Assembly: GCA_965198285.1 (NCBI GenBank)
Contig: OZ240251.1
Span: 992,001-1,056,000, forward strand
DNA from: UBA11872 sp965198285
GTDB taxonomy: Bacteria > Chloroflexota > UBA11872
DNA: 64,000 nucleotides
Direction of reading: 5' to 3'
Below the pieces are notes generated by a model. That model was given only the letters and a program-made list of their open reading frames with translations. It had not been told where the DNA came from and ran no database searches. Positions 24,292-32,930 of this stretch are shown here, piece by piece (the first letter of the stretch is position 1; each line of letters starts with the position of its first letter). The position numbers and the translations under genes were made by a program.

Positions 24292-24441
24292 CGCCTTCTC
24301 CCTTCCGGACTGTACCGTCGGCTCCGGATTCGCACCGGATCAGCCAGCGTTGCCGGCTCGCGGGCTTGGCCTCAGGCCTCACCGCCGGTCGGGAATTTCC
24401 CGGCGCAAGCGCCAGGATCACCCTGCCCCGAAGGCACGTGT
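24292..24441 (-). promoter_or_regulatory. FMN riboswitch (RFN element) controlling the rib operon
   Basis: On the minus strand the conserved blocks appear in order: GGGGCAGGGTGA, AATTCCCGACCGGCGGT, AGCCCGCGAGC, TGATCCGGTGCGAATCCGG, AGCCGACGGTACAGTCCGG and GGGAGAAG. The basal P1 helix is closed by complementary flanks (GCACGTGCC side and GGCGCC side). One variable stem, CCTGGCGC with GCGCCGGG, is inserted in the first arm. No clear U-rich terminator lies between it and ribD, so control at translation or by Rho is possible. Confidence 0.96.
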
Positions 24442-24453
24442 GTGCGTAAGTCA

Positions 24454-24482
24454 AGCATACGCCCGTGGGCAGCAGCGTCCAA
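24454..24482 (-). promoter_or_regulatory. Putative promoter of the rib operon
   Basis: TTGGAC (24477-24482) and TATGCT (24454-24459) on the minus strand are separated by 17 nt. The predicted start, near 24447, is just ahead of the riboswitch. The region also separates the operon from divergent coaE. Confidence 0.45.
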
Positions 24483-24536
24483 TTGCCGCCGTATGCTCCA
24501 CGACGGAACTGCTGACCGCGGCCGGAGCGTGGCGCA

Positions 24537-25181
24537 ATGACGTCGGATCGGCACATCGTGATCGGCCTGACCGGCAATTTGGGGGCCGGGAAGTCGACCG
24601 TCGGGCGAATTGCCGGCGAGCTCGGCGCGCGCGTCATCGACTCGGACCATACGGTGCGCCACCTGCTGGCGAACGATCCTGAACTGGCAGTGAGCATCGA
24701 ACGCGCGTTTGGCGCCGAGGTCATGCTGGACGGGCGGCCCGATCGGGCGGCATTGGCGCGGATCGTATTCGACGATCCGGCAGAACTCGCCCGATTGGAA
24801 GAAGCCATCTACCCGCGGGTCGGCGAGCGCACGGCGGAACTGCTGGCGGAGCCGACCCCTGCGTCCGCCACGGTTATCGAAGCAATCAAGATCGTCGAGG
24901 GACCGAACGGCGATCGGCTGGACGCGCTATGGCTAGTTGTGGCGACGCCCGAGATACAGATACAGCGCGCGACGGCTACCGGCCGGATTCCTGCTGCCGA
25001 GGCTCGCCGGCGACTGGCTGTGCAATCCAGCCCCGACGCCAAGGAAAACCTGTTCAGGGCGCGACGTCCCGGGCGTCCGGTGTGGCGCATTGACAACAGC
25101 GCCGATCTTCAGGCCCTGCAACAGCGAGTCGCCGCCGTCTGGGAGGAAACGCTGGCGTGCGGCGATGGCCCGACGCCCTAG
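24537..25181 (+). CDS. coaE: Dephospho-CoA kinase
   Basis: A 214-residue kinase that adds the 3'-phosphate to dephospho-CoA, the last step of CoA synthesis. The P-loop GLTGNLGAGKSTVGRI is near the N-terminus, then RVIDSDHTVRHLL (substrate Asp) and the family pattern IYPRVGER. The usual HP motif before it is EAIYP and the lid carries RATATGRIPAAEARRRL. A GGAG lies about 10 nt before ATG 24537. The usual VVV[DE]-P-LLxE strand reads TVIEAIKIVEG, a somewhat divergent form. It is divergent from the rib operon. Confidence 0.9.
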   Translation: MTSDRHIVIGLTGNLGAGKSTVGRIAGELGARVIDSDHTVRHLLANDPELAVSIERAFGAEVMLDGRPDRAALARIVFDDPAELARLEEAIYPRVGERTAELLAEPTPASATVIEAIKIVEGPNGDRLDALWLVVATPEIQIQRATATGRIPAAEARRRLAVQSSPDAKENLFRARRPGRPVWRIDNSADLQALQQRVAAVWEETLACGDGPTP

Positions 25182-25223
25182 ATACCTCCTGAGCGACCGC
25201 GCATTGCGGTCAGGTCTGTCGGC

Positions 25224-26210
25224 TCAGGCGCAGAGTTCGTGGCTGTTGTCCCAGCGGTGGGCGCGAAGAGGCACCGGGCTGTCCATCAGGCGGTGCATCG
25301 TGTCCTCCCACGACTGCTTCCAGGCTGCCGCGTCACGCAGTTCCGTCTCGGGGTTCGCGCGGCTTCGCGCCACCCAGCTGGGAAAGTAAGTGCGACCGGT
25401 CGACTGGCCGGTGGGGTTATACCGGAGGTCGAAGCTCCAGCGGACGCTGTCGCTGTGGTTGGTCAGCGATGCGTGCATGCAGCGCTTGTGCATCAACAGC
25501 ACGTCGCCCGGCGACATCGGCAGCGGCTTGGCGCGTTCCTTGGGAATCAACTGGCTCGGAATCGTGGTGGCCTTGAGCCCTCGCTCGTTGGGCATCGTGC
25601 AGTGCACCTGCAGGCCGTCCTTGTAACTTCCGGGCACGACCATCAGGCACCCGTTGCGCTCCGTAGCTTCGGTTAGAGGCAACCAGACAGTCAGCATGTC
25701 GGTGTCGTCAGCTTCCTCGTGGACCACGCCGTTGTCCTGGTGCCAGCCGGTCTTCGTGACCAGGCCGGTTCGTTCCTGACTCGTTATGTAGCGTTCCGGC
25801 GGCTTGATCCGCACGTGCTGGACCGGGTTGGAGGTGATCTCGGGTCCAATCAGCGATTCCACGGCGTCCAGCAGGCGCTCGTTGCGCAGAAGGGCGAAGA
25901 CCGCGGGGCCAAAGTGGTACTCGGTGTCCGGGGTCAGCAGGGCGGTGTTGATGGGAATGGTGATGTCGAACGGCTGCGGGTTCACCAGGCCGGCGTCGCG
26001 CGTCATCGCGATGTTGCGCTCCTGGAAGGGCAACTCGGCGTAGGTGCTGGAGATCTCGCCGTCGCGAAACATCCGCTCGGCTTCCCGGTCGAGAATCTCG
26101 GCGTATTCGTCCATGACCGGCTGCAGGTCCTTGTCCGGGGACAGGATGCCGCGGGCGATGACGTAGCCGTCGCGGTCGAAGTCGGCCAGTTGTTGGGCTG
26201 TGAGGTGCAT
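25224..26210 (-). CDS. Phytanoyl-CoA dioxygenase family Fe(II)/2-oxoglutarate oxygenase
   Basis: A 328-residue oxygenase of PhyH type. The iron-binding HxD is in KTGWHQDNGVVHEE, and the distal His with the 2-oxoglutarate-binding Arg lies in HASLTNHSDSVRWSFDLRY. It begins LTAQQLADFDRDGYVIARG, the standard N-terminus. A double-stranded beta-helix core (MLTVWLPLTEATERNGCLMVVPGS) lies between. Substrate is unknown; members of this family are greatly expanded in SAR202-type Chloroflexota. It is a single gene, convergent with coaE. Confidence 0.93.
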   Translation of the reverse strand: MHLTAQQLADFDRDGYVIARGILSPDKDLQPVMDEYAEILDREAERMFRDGEISSTYAELPFQERNIAMTRDAGLVNPQPFDITIPINTALLTPDTEYHFGPAVFALLRNERLLDAVESLIGPEITSNPVQHVRIKPPERYITSQERTGLVTKTGWHQDNGVVHEEADDTDMLTVWLPLTEATERNGCLMVVPGSYKDGLQVHCTMPNERGLKATTIPSQLIPKERAKPLPMSPGDVLLMHKRCMHASLTNHSDSVRWSFDLRYNPTGQSTGRTYFPSWVARSRANPETELRDAAAWKQSWEDTMHRLMDSPVPLRAHRWDNSHELCA

Positions 26211-26302
26211 AGCGGTATGTCGGGGTCGAAGTTCCTTGAAGTCTATCCCAAACTGACGGCCAAAATGTGGCCTTGGCCGTCTCTTTTTTCTGCTTATTTT
26301 GA

Positions 26303-26590
26303 CTAGGTTCGACTCAGCGCCACCAGCAGGACGGCCGCTGCGAATCCCCCGATGCCTACAGCTATCGCCAGCGCGCTGCTGACCAACAGCACCCCAGTGG
26401 ACTGACCGCGCTGCTCCGCCGGGTTTGGCGCGTTGAGGGCCAGATAGGCGGCCAGGGCCACGATTGCCGCGACGAGGACGGCGCCGCCGGCTCGTACGTT
26501 CTCGATCAGGAAATACGACCCGGCCAGCACAACGCCGAATGCCAGTGCGCTGGCCAACAGCGTGCGCCGCCAGCCGGTTCCCAGGATCAT
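26303..26590 (-). CDS. Small three-helix membrane protein of unknown function
   Basis: The 95-residue product has three hydrophobic segments: LLASALAFGVVLAGSYFLI, AVLVAAIVALAAYLAL and VLLVSSALAIAVGIGGFAA, joined by a charged loop NAPNPAEQRGQ. No family is recognised. It is divergent from the ThDP enzyme gene starting at 26711. Amino-acid composition and start (ATG 26590) are reasonable for a real gene. Confidence 0.6.
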   Translation of the reverse strand: MILGTGWRRTLLASALAFGVVLAGSYFLIENVRAGGAVLVAAIVALAAYLALNAPNPAEQRGQSTGVLLVSSALAIAVGIGGFAAAVLLVALSRT

Positions 26591-26710
26591 GCGTGCGAGC
26601 TTACGCCAGCCGTGGTCGGTCGCTGGCCGGCGCCGGTTGCCGTGTCAGGTTCGGCGTGCCACCGTAGGGGCGCTCCCGCTCGGAGACGCGCGCGCGGAAG
26701 GACGAACGAC

Positions 26711-28369
26711 GTGACTGGCGCCGATGCCCTGGCCCACATCCTCAAAGCCGAAGGCGTGAAGCAGGTGTTCTGCTTCCCCTACACGCCGGTCATGGAAGCT
26801 ATGGCCCGCGCCGACCTCCGCATCCTGCTAGCTCGGCAGGAACGAGTGGCCGGCAACATGGCCGACGGCGTCTCCCGCTCGACGAATGGGCGCGAGATCG
26901 GGACCTGGACCGTCCAGCAGTCGGCTGGCGTGGAAAACGCCTTCGCCGCCATCGCGCACTCCTACACCGACTCCACGCCGGTGCTGTTCGTGCCCGGCCA
27001 CCCCGGCATGCCCAAGGCCGCCATTCCGCCGACCTTCGAGGGTGTCCGTAACTACGAAGCCACCATTCGCCATGGGGCCGTCGTGGGCTCGGCGGCTGAG
27101 GTGCCGCAGCGGGCGCGCATGGCCTTCACGGCTCTGCGGTCAGGCCGGCCTGGTCCCGTGATGCTGGAGATGCCAGTGGAAGTCTGCGCGGAAGAGTTCG
27201 CCGGACCGCTGGACTACACGCCGATCCGTCCCGCTCGGTCGGCCGCCGACAGCGGCGCGGTATCGGAGGCCGCGGATCTGCTGCTAAGAGCCGGATCCGT
27301 CCTGATTTGGGCCGGTCAAGGCGTGCTTTACGCGGAGGCTTCGGCCGAATTGCAGGAAGTTGCCGAGTTGCTGGGCGCACCGGTCATGAGCACCCTGCAA
27401 GGCAAGAGCGTCATTTCCGAGAAGCACGAACTCTCGGCCGGCGTGGGCGCTTATGTGCGCACGGCCATGGCTGCCCACTACCTGGAGACCGCGGACACGG
27501 TTCTGGTGGTCGGATCCAGCCTCAGCCGCATGTCCTTCACGCCCGATCTGCCCGAAGGCAAGACCATCATTCACGCTACCAACGACTCGGTGGACCTGAA
27601 CAAGAGCTACCCGACGGCCGTTCCCATCCTGGCCGACGCCAAGCTGTTCCTGCGCCAGTTGGCCGATGAGCTGAGCAAGCGGGTTGGCGAGGGACGCGAG
27701 GCTCAACGCCGCCAGACGGTGGCCGACATCGCCGCCATGAAGCGCAACTGGCACGCCGACTACGCGGCCCACTTCAACGACGACTCCGAACCGATCAACG
27801 GCTACCGCATGCTGCGCGAACTCTGGAGCCTGTTGGACCCGGACACGAGCATGATCACGCACGAGTCTGGCGCGTCTCGCGACATCCAGAGCGTGTTCTA
27901 CCAGTCCACGGTTCCCCGCAGCTATCTCGGCTGGGGGCAGTCGTCCCAGCTTGGGTTCTCCATTGGCCTGGCGATGGGCGCCAAGATGGCCAACCCGGAC
28001 AAGACCGTCGTCAACGTCATGGGCGATGGGGCCGTGGGCATGACGGGCATGGACTGGGAGACGGCGGCACGGGAGAACCTGCCCATCCTCAGCGTCATCA
28101 AGCACGACGCCATCTTCAGCGGCTACGACAAGAACATCCCGGAGTCGATCGCAAAGTTTGGTTCGTCCACGCTGCACGGCGACTACGCCGGCGTGGCCGC
28201 GGCGCTGGGATGCCACGCGGAGTCGGTGTCGGCTATCGGCGACTTGCGGCCCGCCCTGCAACGCGCCCTGCGCGCGGTGAACGAGGGGCAGCCCGCCGTG
28301 GTCGACGTGACCACCGCGGAGACCCGCGAGTTGTCCATGGCTCCGAAGGCCCGCCTGTACGACCGTTAG
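26711..28369 (+). CDS. Thiamine-diphosphate-dependent enzyme of the acetolactate synthase/benzoylformate decarboxylase family
   Basis: A 552-residue enzyme starting at GTG 26711 (VTGADALAHILKAEGVKQVF). The open frame upstream is Arg-rich and not family-like. The catalytic Glu is in LLARQERVAGNMADG. The central FAD/Rossmann-like domain has VLIWAGQGVLYAEA. The C-terminal ThDP domain has MGDGAVGMTGMDWETAA and then LPILSVIKHDAIFSGYD. The usual NN at the end of this motif is replaced (KHD), so metal coordination may use Asp. The residues QSAGVENAFAAIAHSY fit the family. Role: ligation or decarboxylation of a 2-oxo acid, substrate unknown. It is followed by an unrelated ABM-domain gene. Confidence 0.87.
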   Translation: MTGADALAHILKAEGVKQVFCFPYTPVMEAMARADLRILLARQERVAGNMADGVSRSTNGREIGTWTVQQSAGVENAFAAIAHSYTDSTPVLFVPGHPGMPKAAIPPTFEGVRNYEATIRHGAVVGSAAEVPQRARMAFTALRSGRPGPVMLEMPVEVCAEEFAGPLDYTPIRPARSAADSGAVSEAADLLLRAGSVLIWAGQGVLYAEASAELQEVAELLGAPVMSTLQGKSVISEKHELSAGVGAYVRTAMAAHYLETADTVLVVGSSLSRMSFTPDLPEGKTIIHATNDSVDLNKSYPTAVPILADAKLFLRQLADELSKRVGEGREAQRRQTVADIAAMKRNWHADYAAHFNDDSEPINGYRMLRELWSLLDPDTSMITHESGASRDIQSVFYQSTVPRSYLGWGQSSQLGFSIGLAMGAKMANPDKTVVNVMGDGAVGMTGMDWETAARENLPILSVIKHDAIFSGYDKNIPESIAKFGSSTLHGDYAGVAAALGCHAESVSAIGDLRPALQRALRAVNEGQPAVVDVTTAETRELSMAPKARLYDR

Positions 28370-28551
28370 CGCAGGCGCCCTCAGGGGCCGGAGTCTCCGT
28401 GGCCAGGCAAAGCTCGGCGGACGCTATCGGGTCATGGGTGTGACTCTGCAAGCCGGCTACCGCCCGTTTTCAGCCTCCGTGCACCGGGCACGTCTGAAGT
28501 CCCTACACTGCCGACGCCGTGCATGCCCACGCGCCGCCTGGGAGAGCCACA

Positions 28552-28875
28552 ATGCCTGAAGTCACGGTGGTCGCCACCATTAACCCCAAGCCGGGTCATA
28601 CCGACGAGCTGGTTCGCAAGATGCAGGCCAACGTGCGCAACGTGCACGAGGAAGATGGTTGCCTGCACTACACGTACCACCGGGGCATTGACAATCCGGA
28701 CGCCCTGGTCGTGATCGAGCGCTGGGAGTCGGAGGAAGCCCTGGCCGCGCACGCGGCGGCGCCGCACATGAAGGCGTTTAGCGAGCTGGCCGCCGAACAC
28801 CGGGCTGCCCCGTCCGACGTCGTCCGCTACCGGATGGTCCCCATCGACGGCGACCCGGAGAGGTCACACTTCTAG
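28552..28875 (+). CDS. Antibiotic biosynthesis monooxygenase (ABM) domain protein, putative quinol monooxygenase
   Basis: A 107-residue single-domain protein of the dimeric ferredoxin-like ABM fold. It shows the family run VVATINPKPGHTDELV, EDGCLHYTYHRGIDNPDALVV, IERWESEEALAAHAAAPHM, and ends with a beta strand VVRYRMVPI. Start ATG 28552 follows GGGAGAG. Members oxidise quinols or degrade small aromatics without cofactor, but many are uncharacterised. It lies alone between the ThDP enzyme and the convergent sialidase-like gene; 28876-29029 holds no gene. Confidence 0.85.
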   Translation: MPEVTVVATINPKPGHTDELVRKMQANVRNVHEEDGCLHYTYHRGIDNPDALVVIERWESEEALAAHAAAPHMKAFSELAAEHRAAPSDVVRYRMVPIDGDPERSHF

Positions 28876-29029
28876 CCGCAGGCGCCAAGCCCAGGCCGTG
28901 TCACCCAGGGATAGCGACCACAGGTCTGTGGGCCGCCGCCTAAGAGCAGAGTTCACCGACGCCTGAATCAATTGGCCACGGTGGCGGTGCGGATCGCCGC
29001 GCGGAGGTTCCTCGTGACGCTCCGTCAAT

Positions 29030-30331
29030 TCACCCAGGCACCGACATTTCCGCCAGCATTTCGTTGGTGATGAAACGTCCCAGCCCGAACATCTTGCGGT
29101 CCGAGTACCAGAGGATCCGCTCGCCGTTGTGTTCCGTCAGGCTGGCATACATCGAGAGCCACGGGCGGTAGAACGGCGGCACGCCGACGCCGTCGGTGTC
29201 GAAAAGGATCTGCGGGTCGCTGAACCAGATGGGCTGGTGCGCCCCGGGACGGTACTCGCCCACCGAGATGAACTGCGGCCGCCGGGCGTTGGTGTTGTCT
29301 GTTGGCCCTCCAGCCCCATAGCCCCAGCCATCGTGATTTTGGAGGAATTGAAGATAGCGGCCGTCGCGCAGGTGGTAGAGCGGCGTAGGCGATACCGGGT
29401 TCTTCATGGGCGCGCCGCCGTCCTTGAAGCGCAGCATCTCGGTGGGTTGCCACGAGTGGCCGTGGTCCTCGGAGACCGTGTACCAGATCTGTCCGTTGCG
29501 CGTGCGCATAACGGTGAACAGGCGGTCGTCGGGCAGCAGCGCAACCGCGGGTTCCTGGCAGAACGAAAGGTCAGGAGGCGCGTCCGGATCGGTGGTAATT
29601 GGTACAGAAATCAGCTCCTCGCTGTCTGGCAGCCAGGTGATCTGCAGGTCCAGCGGCTCGGGTCCCTCGTCGATGTTGTCGAAGCGCATGAACTGGCAGC
29701 GGCACTCGCTGTTGAAGATCTTGGCCGTGCCATCCGGCTTGCGCACCGCTAGCGGACGCCCCGCGGCGGGCGAGGACCACTCGGTGTAACCCACGATCAC
29801 GCGGTCCCGCGCGTCCCGGATCGGCTTCTGCCACACGATGGCGTCGGTGCCCACGCTCGGGTCGGGGTGGCTCAGCAGGGTGCGCCGGTAGGGAATGTCC
29901 ACCTTGCCGGGGGTCCAGGTGCGGCCGTCGTCATCGGAGTAGCTGCAGCGCAGGAAGCTGGTCGTATAGGCAAACCCGGCGGCCGTCCCCCTGTTGTAGA
30001 AGACATAGATGCGGCCCGTCCGGCTGATCACCGGAAACCCGAAGCACGCCACCTGACCGTACTTTGGACCCGGCGGATCGAACTCGCGGGGCACGGACCA
30101 GGTACGCCCGCCGTCCGCGCTGCGCGCGAAAAGCACGGTCTGGTCCGAGGCGTCGGCCTTGGCGCCGTACGTCCAGACGGCCAGCAGATCGCCGCCCGGC
30201 GTCACGTCCACCAATACGTGATCGACTGCCTCCACGAACTGCGGCGGCCGCTTGGGTAGAAAGAAGACCAAATCAGGGTCTGTGCGGCGCCAATCGTCGC
30301 TGAAGCACTCGTAGTCGCCGGCGACCGGCAT
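29030..30331 (-). CDS. Sialidase-superfamily (BNR/Asp-box) beta-propeller protein, paralogue 1
   Basis: A 433-residue predicted six-bladed propeller. Asp boxes S-x-D-x-G-x-T-W occur as SADGGRTW, SDDDGRTW and SEDHGHSW. There is no signal peptide, so it would be cytoplasmic. Conserved stretches such as CFGFPVISRTGRIYVFYN and KNPVSPTPLYHLRDGRYL are typical of exo-sialidase-like proteins in glycan clusters. The classical arginine triad cannot be assigned with certainty, so hydrolysis of sialic acid is not established. It is the only one of the three sialidase-like genes on the minus strand. Confidence 0.82.
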   Translation of the reverse strand: MPVAGDYECFSDDWRRTDPDLVFFLPKRPPQFVEAVDHVLVDVTPGGDLLAVWTYGAKADASDQTVLFARSADGGRTWSVPREFDPPGPKYGQVACFGFPVISRTGRIYVFYNRGTAAGFAYTTSFLRCSYSDDDGRTWTPGKVDIPYRRTLLSHPDPSVGTDAIVWQKPIRDARDRVIVGYTEWSSPAAGRPLAVRKPDGTAKIFNSECRCQFMRFDNIDEGPEPLDLQITWLPDSEELISVPITTDPDAPPDLSFCQEPAVALLPDDRLFTVMRTRNGQIWYTVSEDHGHSWQPTEMLRFKDGGAPMKNPVSPTPLYHLRDGRYLQFLQNHDGWGYGAGGPTDNTNARRPQFISVGEYRPGAHQPIWFSDPQILFDTDGVGVPPFYRPWLSMYASLTEHNGERILWYSDRKMFGLGRFITNEMLAEMSVPG

Positions 30332-30536
30332 GGGGCGCCCCTGTTCGCCATCACCCCGGACGCGCTCCGCCCGGGCAGCCGCAGCCTAGAGCGTGGTCTG
30401 CCCCCGGCGCGAACGGGCCAGCCCGGTGGAGCCAGCCGAAGGGACCTCGGTCGGGATCTGGCCTGTCTTGTAGCCCCAGTCGTGCTCGAGGCCCCGCTAC
30501 CGTCAGGTGTCTCGAAGGTGCGTAGTCAGAGCACTC

Positions 30537-30634
30537 TGGCGGAGGTGCATGGGAGTCGAACCCACCTGGGACGCTCACCAGCGCCCCACAACGGTTTTGA
30601 AGACCGCGAGGACCACCCGGCCCCGTCCACCTCC
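30537..30634 (-). tRNA. selC: Selenocysteine tRNA (UCA anticodon)
   Basis: On the minus strand the gene starts GGAGGTGG, has the anticodon loop CTTCAAAA with anticodon TCA at 30598-30600, a long variable arm and the T-arm GGTTCGACTCC, and ends CACCTCCGCCA with CCA encoded. The total of 98 nt and the long variable arm are those of tRNA-Sec, not of a serine or suppressor tRNA. Position 8 of the acceptor appears as a G-G mismatch. Its presence means UGA can be read as selenocysteine in this organism. Confidence 0.95.
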
Positions 30635-30883
30635 GCCTTCACGCTAGCAGGTTTGGAGGGGTAATTCGGGACGCTACGGACCCGCGCCCGACCGTTGGCG
30701 CTGATAGCTAGTGGAGAGGCCAGCCGAGTGCCCAATGCTCTTCCTGCGGGTAGTCCTTGCACTCCTAATCGACGTTGTCGGCCCGTGGACCCATACATGA
30801 CGGCGCAGACGCAAGTCGTCGCGCTCGGTTGGTCCGACCTTGCGGCTCTGCTGGAGCCCAGACGCTGATCGCCGCCGGACAGT

Positions 30884-30912
30884 TTGGTGACGACGCGCCG
30901 TCGAGGTACACT
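30884..30912 (+). promoter_or_regulatory. Putative promoter of the first substrate-binding protein gene
   Basis: TTGGTG (30884-30889) and TACACT (30907-30912) with a 17-nt spacer. The leader to ATG 30960 is about 40 nt and contains a GGAAGGG ribosome-binding site. The -10 is the same as in P2. Confidence 0.6.
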
Positions 30913-30959
30913 TTTTGGTATTGCAATTTTTGTAAGACGAACCGACTGGAAGGGTCACT

Positions 30960-32549
30960 ATGTCACCAACCATCACGCGTCGCCGGTTGCTTGCCGGGGC
31001 CGTGGGAGCAGCCGGTGCCACTGTGCTGGCGGCCTGCGGAGAGACCCAGATCGTGGAGAGAGTTGTTACCCAAGAGGTGATCAAGGAAGTCCCGGTCGAG
31101 AAGATCGTGACTCAGACGCAAATCAAGGAAGTCCCGGTCGAGAGGATTGTGACGCAGACGCAGATCAAGGAAGTTGCAGTCGACCGGGTCGTAACCCAGA
31201 TCGTGGAGAAGGTCGTGGAGAAGGTCGTTGAGGCCCCGGCCCAGGCCCGGCCAGTCACATTCGACTTCAACAGCGATCACGTCTCTGGTCCCAGAGGCAA
31301 GTCTCTGCAGTGGGCAATCGGGGCCTACGCGCAGTTACGTCCCAATACTCGCATTCGCTTCCGCCCACAAGCCGACTGGCGCGAGAAGGTCAACATCCAG
31401 GCGGTTGCCGGCACACTTGCCGAGATCAACCTGCTCAGCGACAGTACGTTCCAACAGTGGGTTGAGAGTGGAACCTGGCTTCAGATCAACGACCTGCTAG
31501 CCAAGAATCCTGATTTCACGCCCGACGAATACCATTTTTCAGGCGACGTTTATACCGACAACAAGGAGCTGCCTGGTCCGCTGCCATACGACGACACGAT
31601 GCGTGGACCGCAGTACGGGATGCCCTACCAAGGCGCTGGCATTGCCGGTCTTATGTACAACGTTGATCTGCTGGAGGGCGCGGGCGTCCCAGAACCACAA
31701 GATGGTTGGGACTTCGACGACCTCCTCGAGGGCGCCATGAAGATCCGTGATCCGGACGCGGGCGTCTGGGGGCTTCGCTCGATCATCCTTAGCATGCAGC
31801 ACACATGTTGGGGATATAACGGGCTCCAAAAGTACATCATAGGACCGGAAGGGCACTTGGTGTTGGGCAACTTCCAAGGCGCGGGCAGGGACGCCCTCGA
31901 GCGTGTATGGGACTACACGTACACGTACGAAGTGCAGTTCCCACCGGAGCTAAGGCAGGAGATTGGTGGCGAATACGGCAGCCCGTTCAATGCCGGCCTG
32001 CAGGGCTTCGACCACGGAATGGGCCGTAGCACTGGTTTTTCTCTTTCGACAATTGGGGATCGGTTCAGATGGGCACAGGCTCCGCAGCCGCGGGGCCCAC
32101 ACCCGACGTCGACGGGCGACAACGAGTACGTCGATCAGCCGCATCTCGTGTCTTCCAATGCCGCTAAGAACGGTGTTGCGGAAGAAGTGGTCGATTTCGC
32201 GATTTACATGGCTGGCCCTGAGGTCCAGGCGCGCAACGGTATCGACCGAGGCTTTTACCCGTGCCGACGCGGCCTTCAGAACTCTCCCGAAGCCATCGCG
32301 CCGCCTCCGGAGCGGATGGAAGAACTGTATCTGATTTATGAGAAGTGTCTGATGCGCCCCGGAGGCAGTTACATTCCTGGTTCACCCCAAGGACGTGGGG
32401 AAGTCGAGGGTATGTGGGTGCGGCCTATTCAGAAATTGTTCGCCGGCGACATATCGATCGACGAGGCGGTCGAGATCGCCGAGCGCGATGTGAGCGCGCA
32501 GATGGCGAAGTACAAGGCGGACTTCGATTCCGGTCGCGAATCCCGCTAG
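30960..32549 (+). CDS. ABC transporter substrate-binding lipoprotein (family 1, carbohydrate type), paralogue 1
   Basis: A 529-residue exported lipoprotein. The N-terminus has a twin-arginine-like ITRRRLLAGAVG, a hydrophobic segment and the lipobox LAAC. Next comes a linker of repeated units such as IKEVPVEKIVTQTQ (residues about 28-90), a hallmark of Chloroflexota binding proteins. The binding domain follows from about residue 95 (VTFDFNSDHVSGPRGKSLQWA). It probably binds a sugar or oligosaccharide and hands it to permeases. No permease is adjacent; the nearest pair is at 47.1-49.0 kb. A strong hairpin lies directly after the stop. The gene precedes two sialidase-like genes. Confidence 0.9.
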   Translation: MSPTITRRRLLAGAVGAAGATVLAACGETQIVERVVTQEVIKEVPVEKIVTQTQIKEVPVERIVTQTQIKEVAVDRVVTQIVEKVVEKVVEAPAQARPVTFDFNSDHVSGPRGKSLQWAIGAYAQLRPNTRIRFRPQADWREKVNIQAVAGTLAEINLLSDSTFQQWVESGTWLQINDLLAKNPDFTPDEYHFSGDVYTDNKELPGPLPYDDTMRGPQYGMPYQGAGIAGLMYNVDLLEGAGVPEPQDGWDFDDLLEGAMKIRDPDAGVWGLRSIILSMQHTCWGYNGLQKYIIGPEGHLVLGNFQGAGRDALERVWDYTYTYEVQFPPELRQEIGGEYGSPFNAGLQGFDHGMGRSTGFSLSTIGDRFRWAQAPQPRGPHPTSTGDNEYVDQPHLVSSNAAKNGVAEEVVDFAIYMAGPEVQARNGIDRGFYPCRRGLQNSPEAIAPPPERMEELYLIYEKCLMRPGGSYIPGSPQGRGEVEGMWVRPIQKLFAGDISIDEAVEIAERDVSAQMAKYKADFDSGRESR

Positions 32550-32559
32550 CAAGCGGCAC

Positions 32560-32614
32560 CAGCCAGCACCGGCCGTCGATCGCCCGCGATCATGATCACG
32601 GCCGGGGTTGGCTG
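32560..32614 (+). other. Strong hairpin 3' of the substrate-binding protein gene
   Basis: CAGCCAGCACCGGCCGT (32560-32576) pairs with ACGGCCGGGGTTGGCTG (32598-32614) with two mismatches. The loop itself contains GATCGC/GCGATC. There is no U-tract, so this is more likely an mRNA-stabilising hairpin than an intrinsic terminator. Bases 32615-32930 contain no recognised gene. Confidence 0.55.
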
Positions 32615-32930
32615 CGTGCAATCACAGGGAGATTGTTACGTCAGGCACTCATTCGAGGTTCGCCATTCCGTATGCGGTGCAGAGGGTTCCGCTAGGAGGA
32701 TCGCTGCATTGTCACGCCGGTGCCACGTGCGGCGTAGACAGAAGGCTTCGAGGATACGATCAACTTCGCGCCTCTCGCGGGTGCGGTTCTTGCCGCGGTC
32801 CGAAGACAAGTGTCCGATCGATTTCTAGGACGTACAGGAGCCGTGTCCACAGGCGTGGCCTTTGGCGACTGGCGCGGGCGGATGGCCACAGCTACATCAT
32901 GATCACCGCCGCCAGAAGGTGCGATGCCGG

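Noticed and set aside
31040..31240. Repeated DNA units in the substrate-binding genes as a possible CRISPR array (also 42330-42590 and 50330-50470)
   Set aside because: The repeats are coding, short and in frame, with no spacers of constant length and no cas genes nearby.
32615..32930. Possible remnant gene between the first binding protein and the sialidase-like gene
   Set aside because: Short frames in several phases show no recognisable family and no ribosome-binding site.
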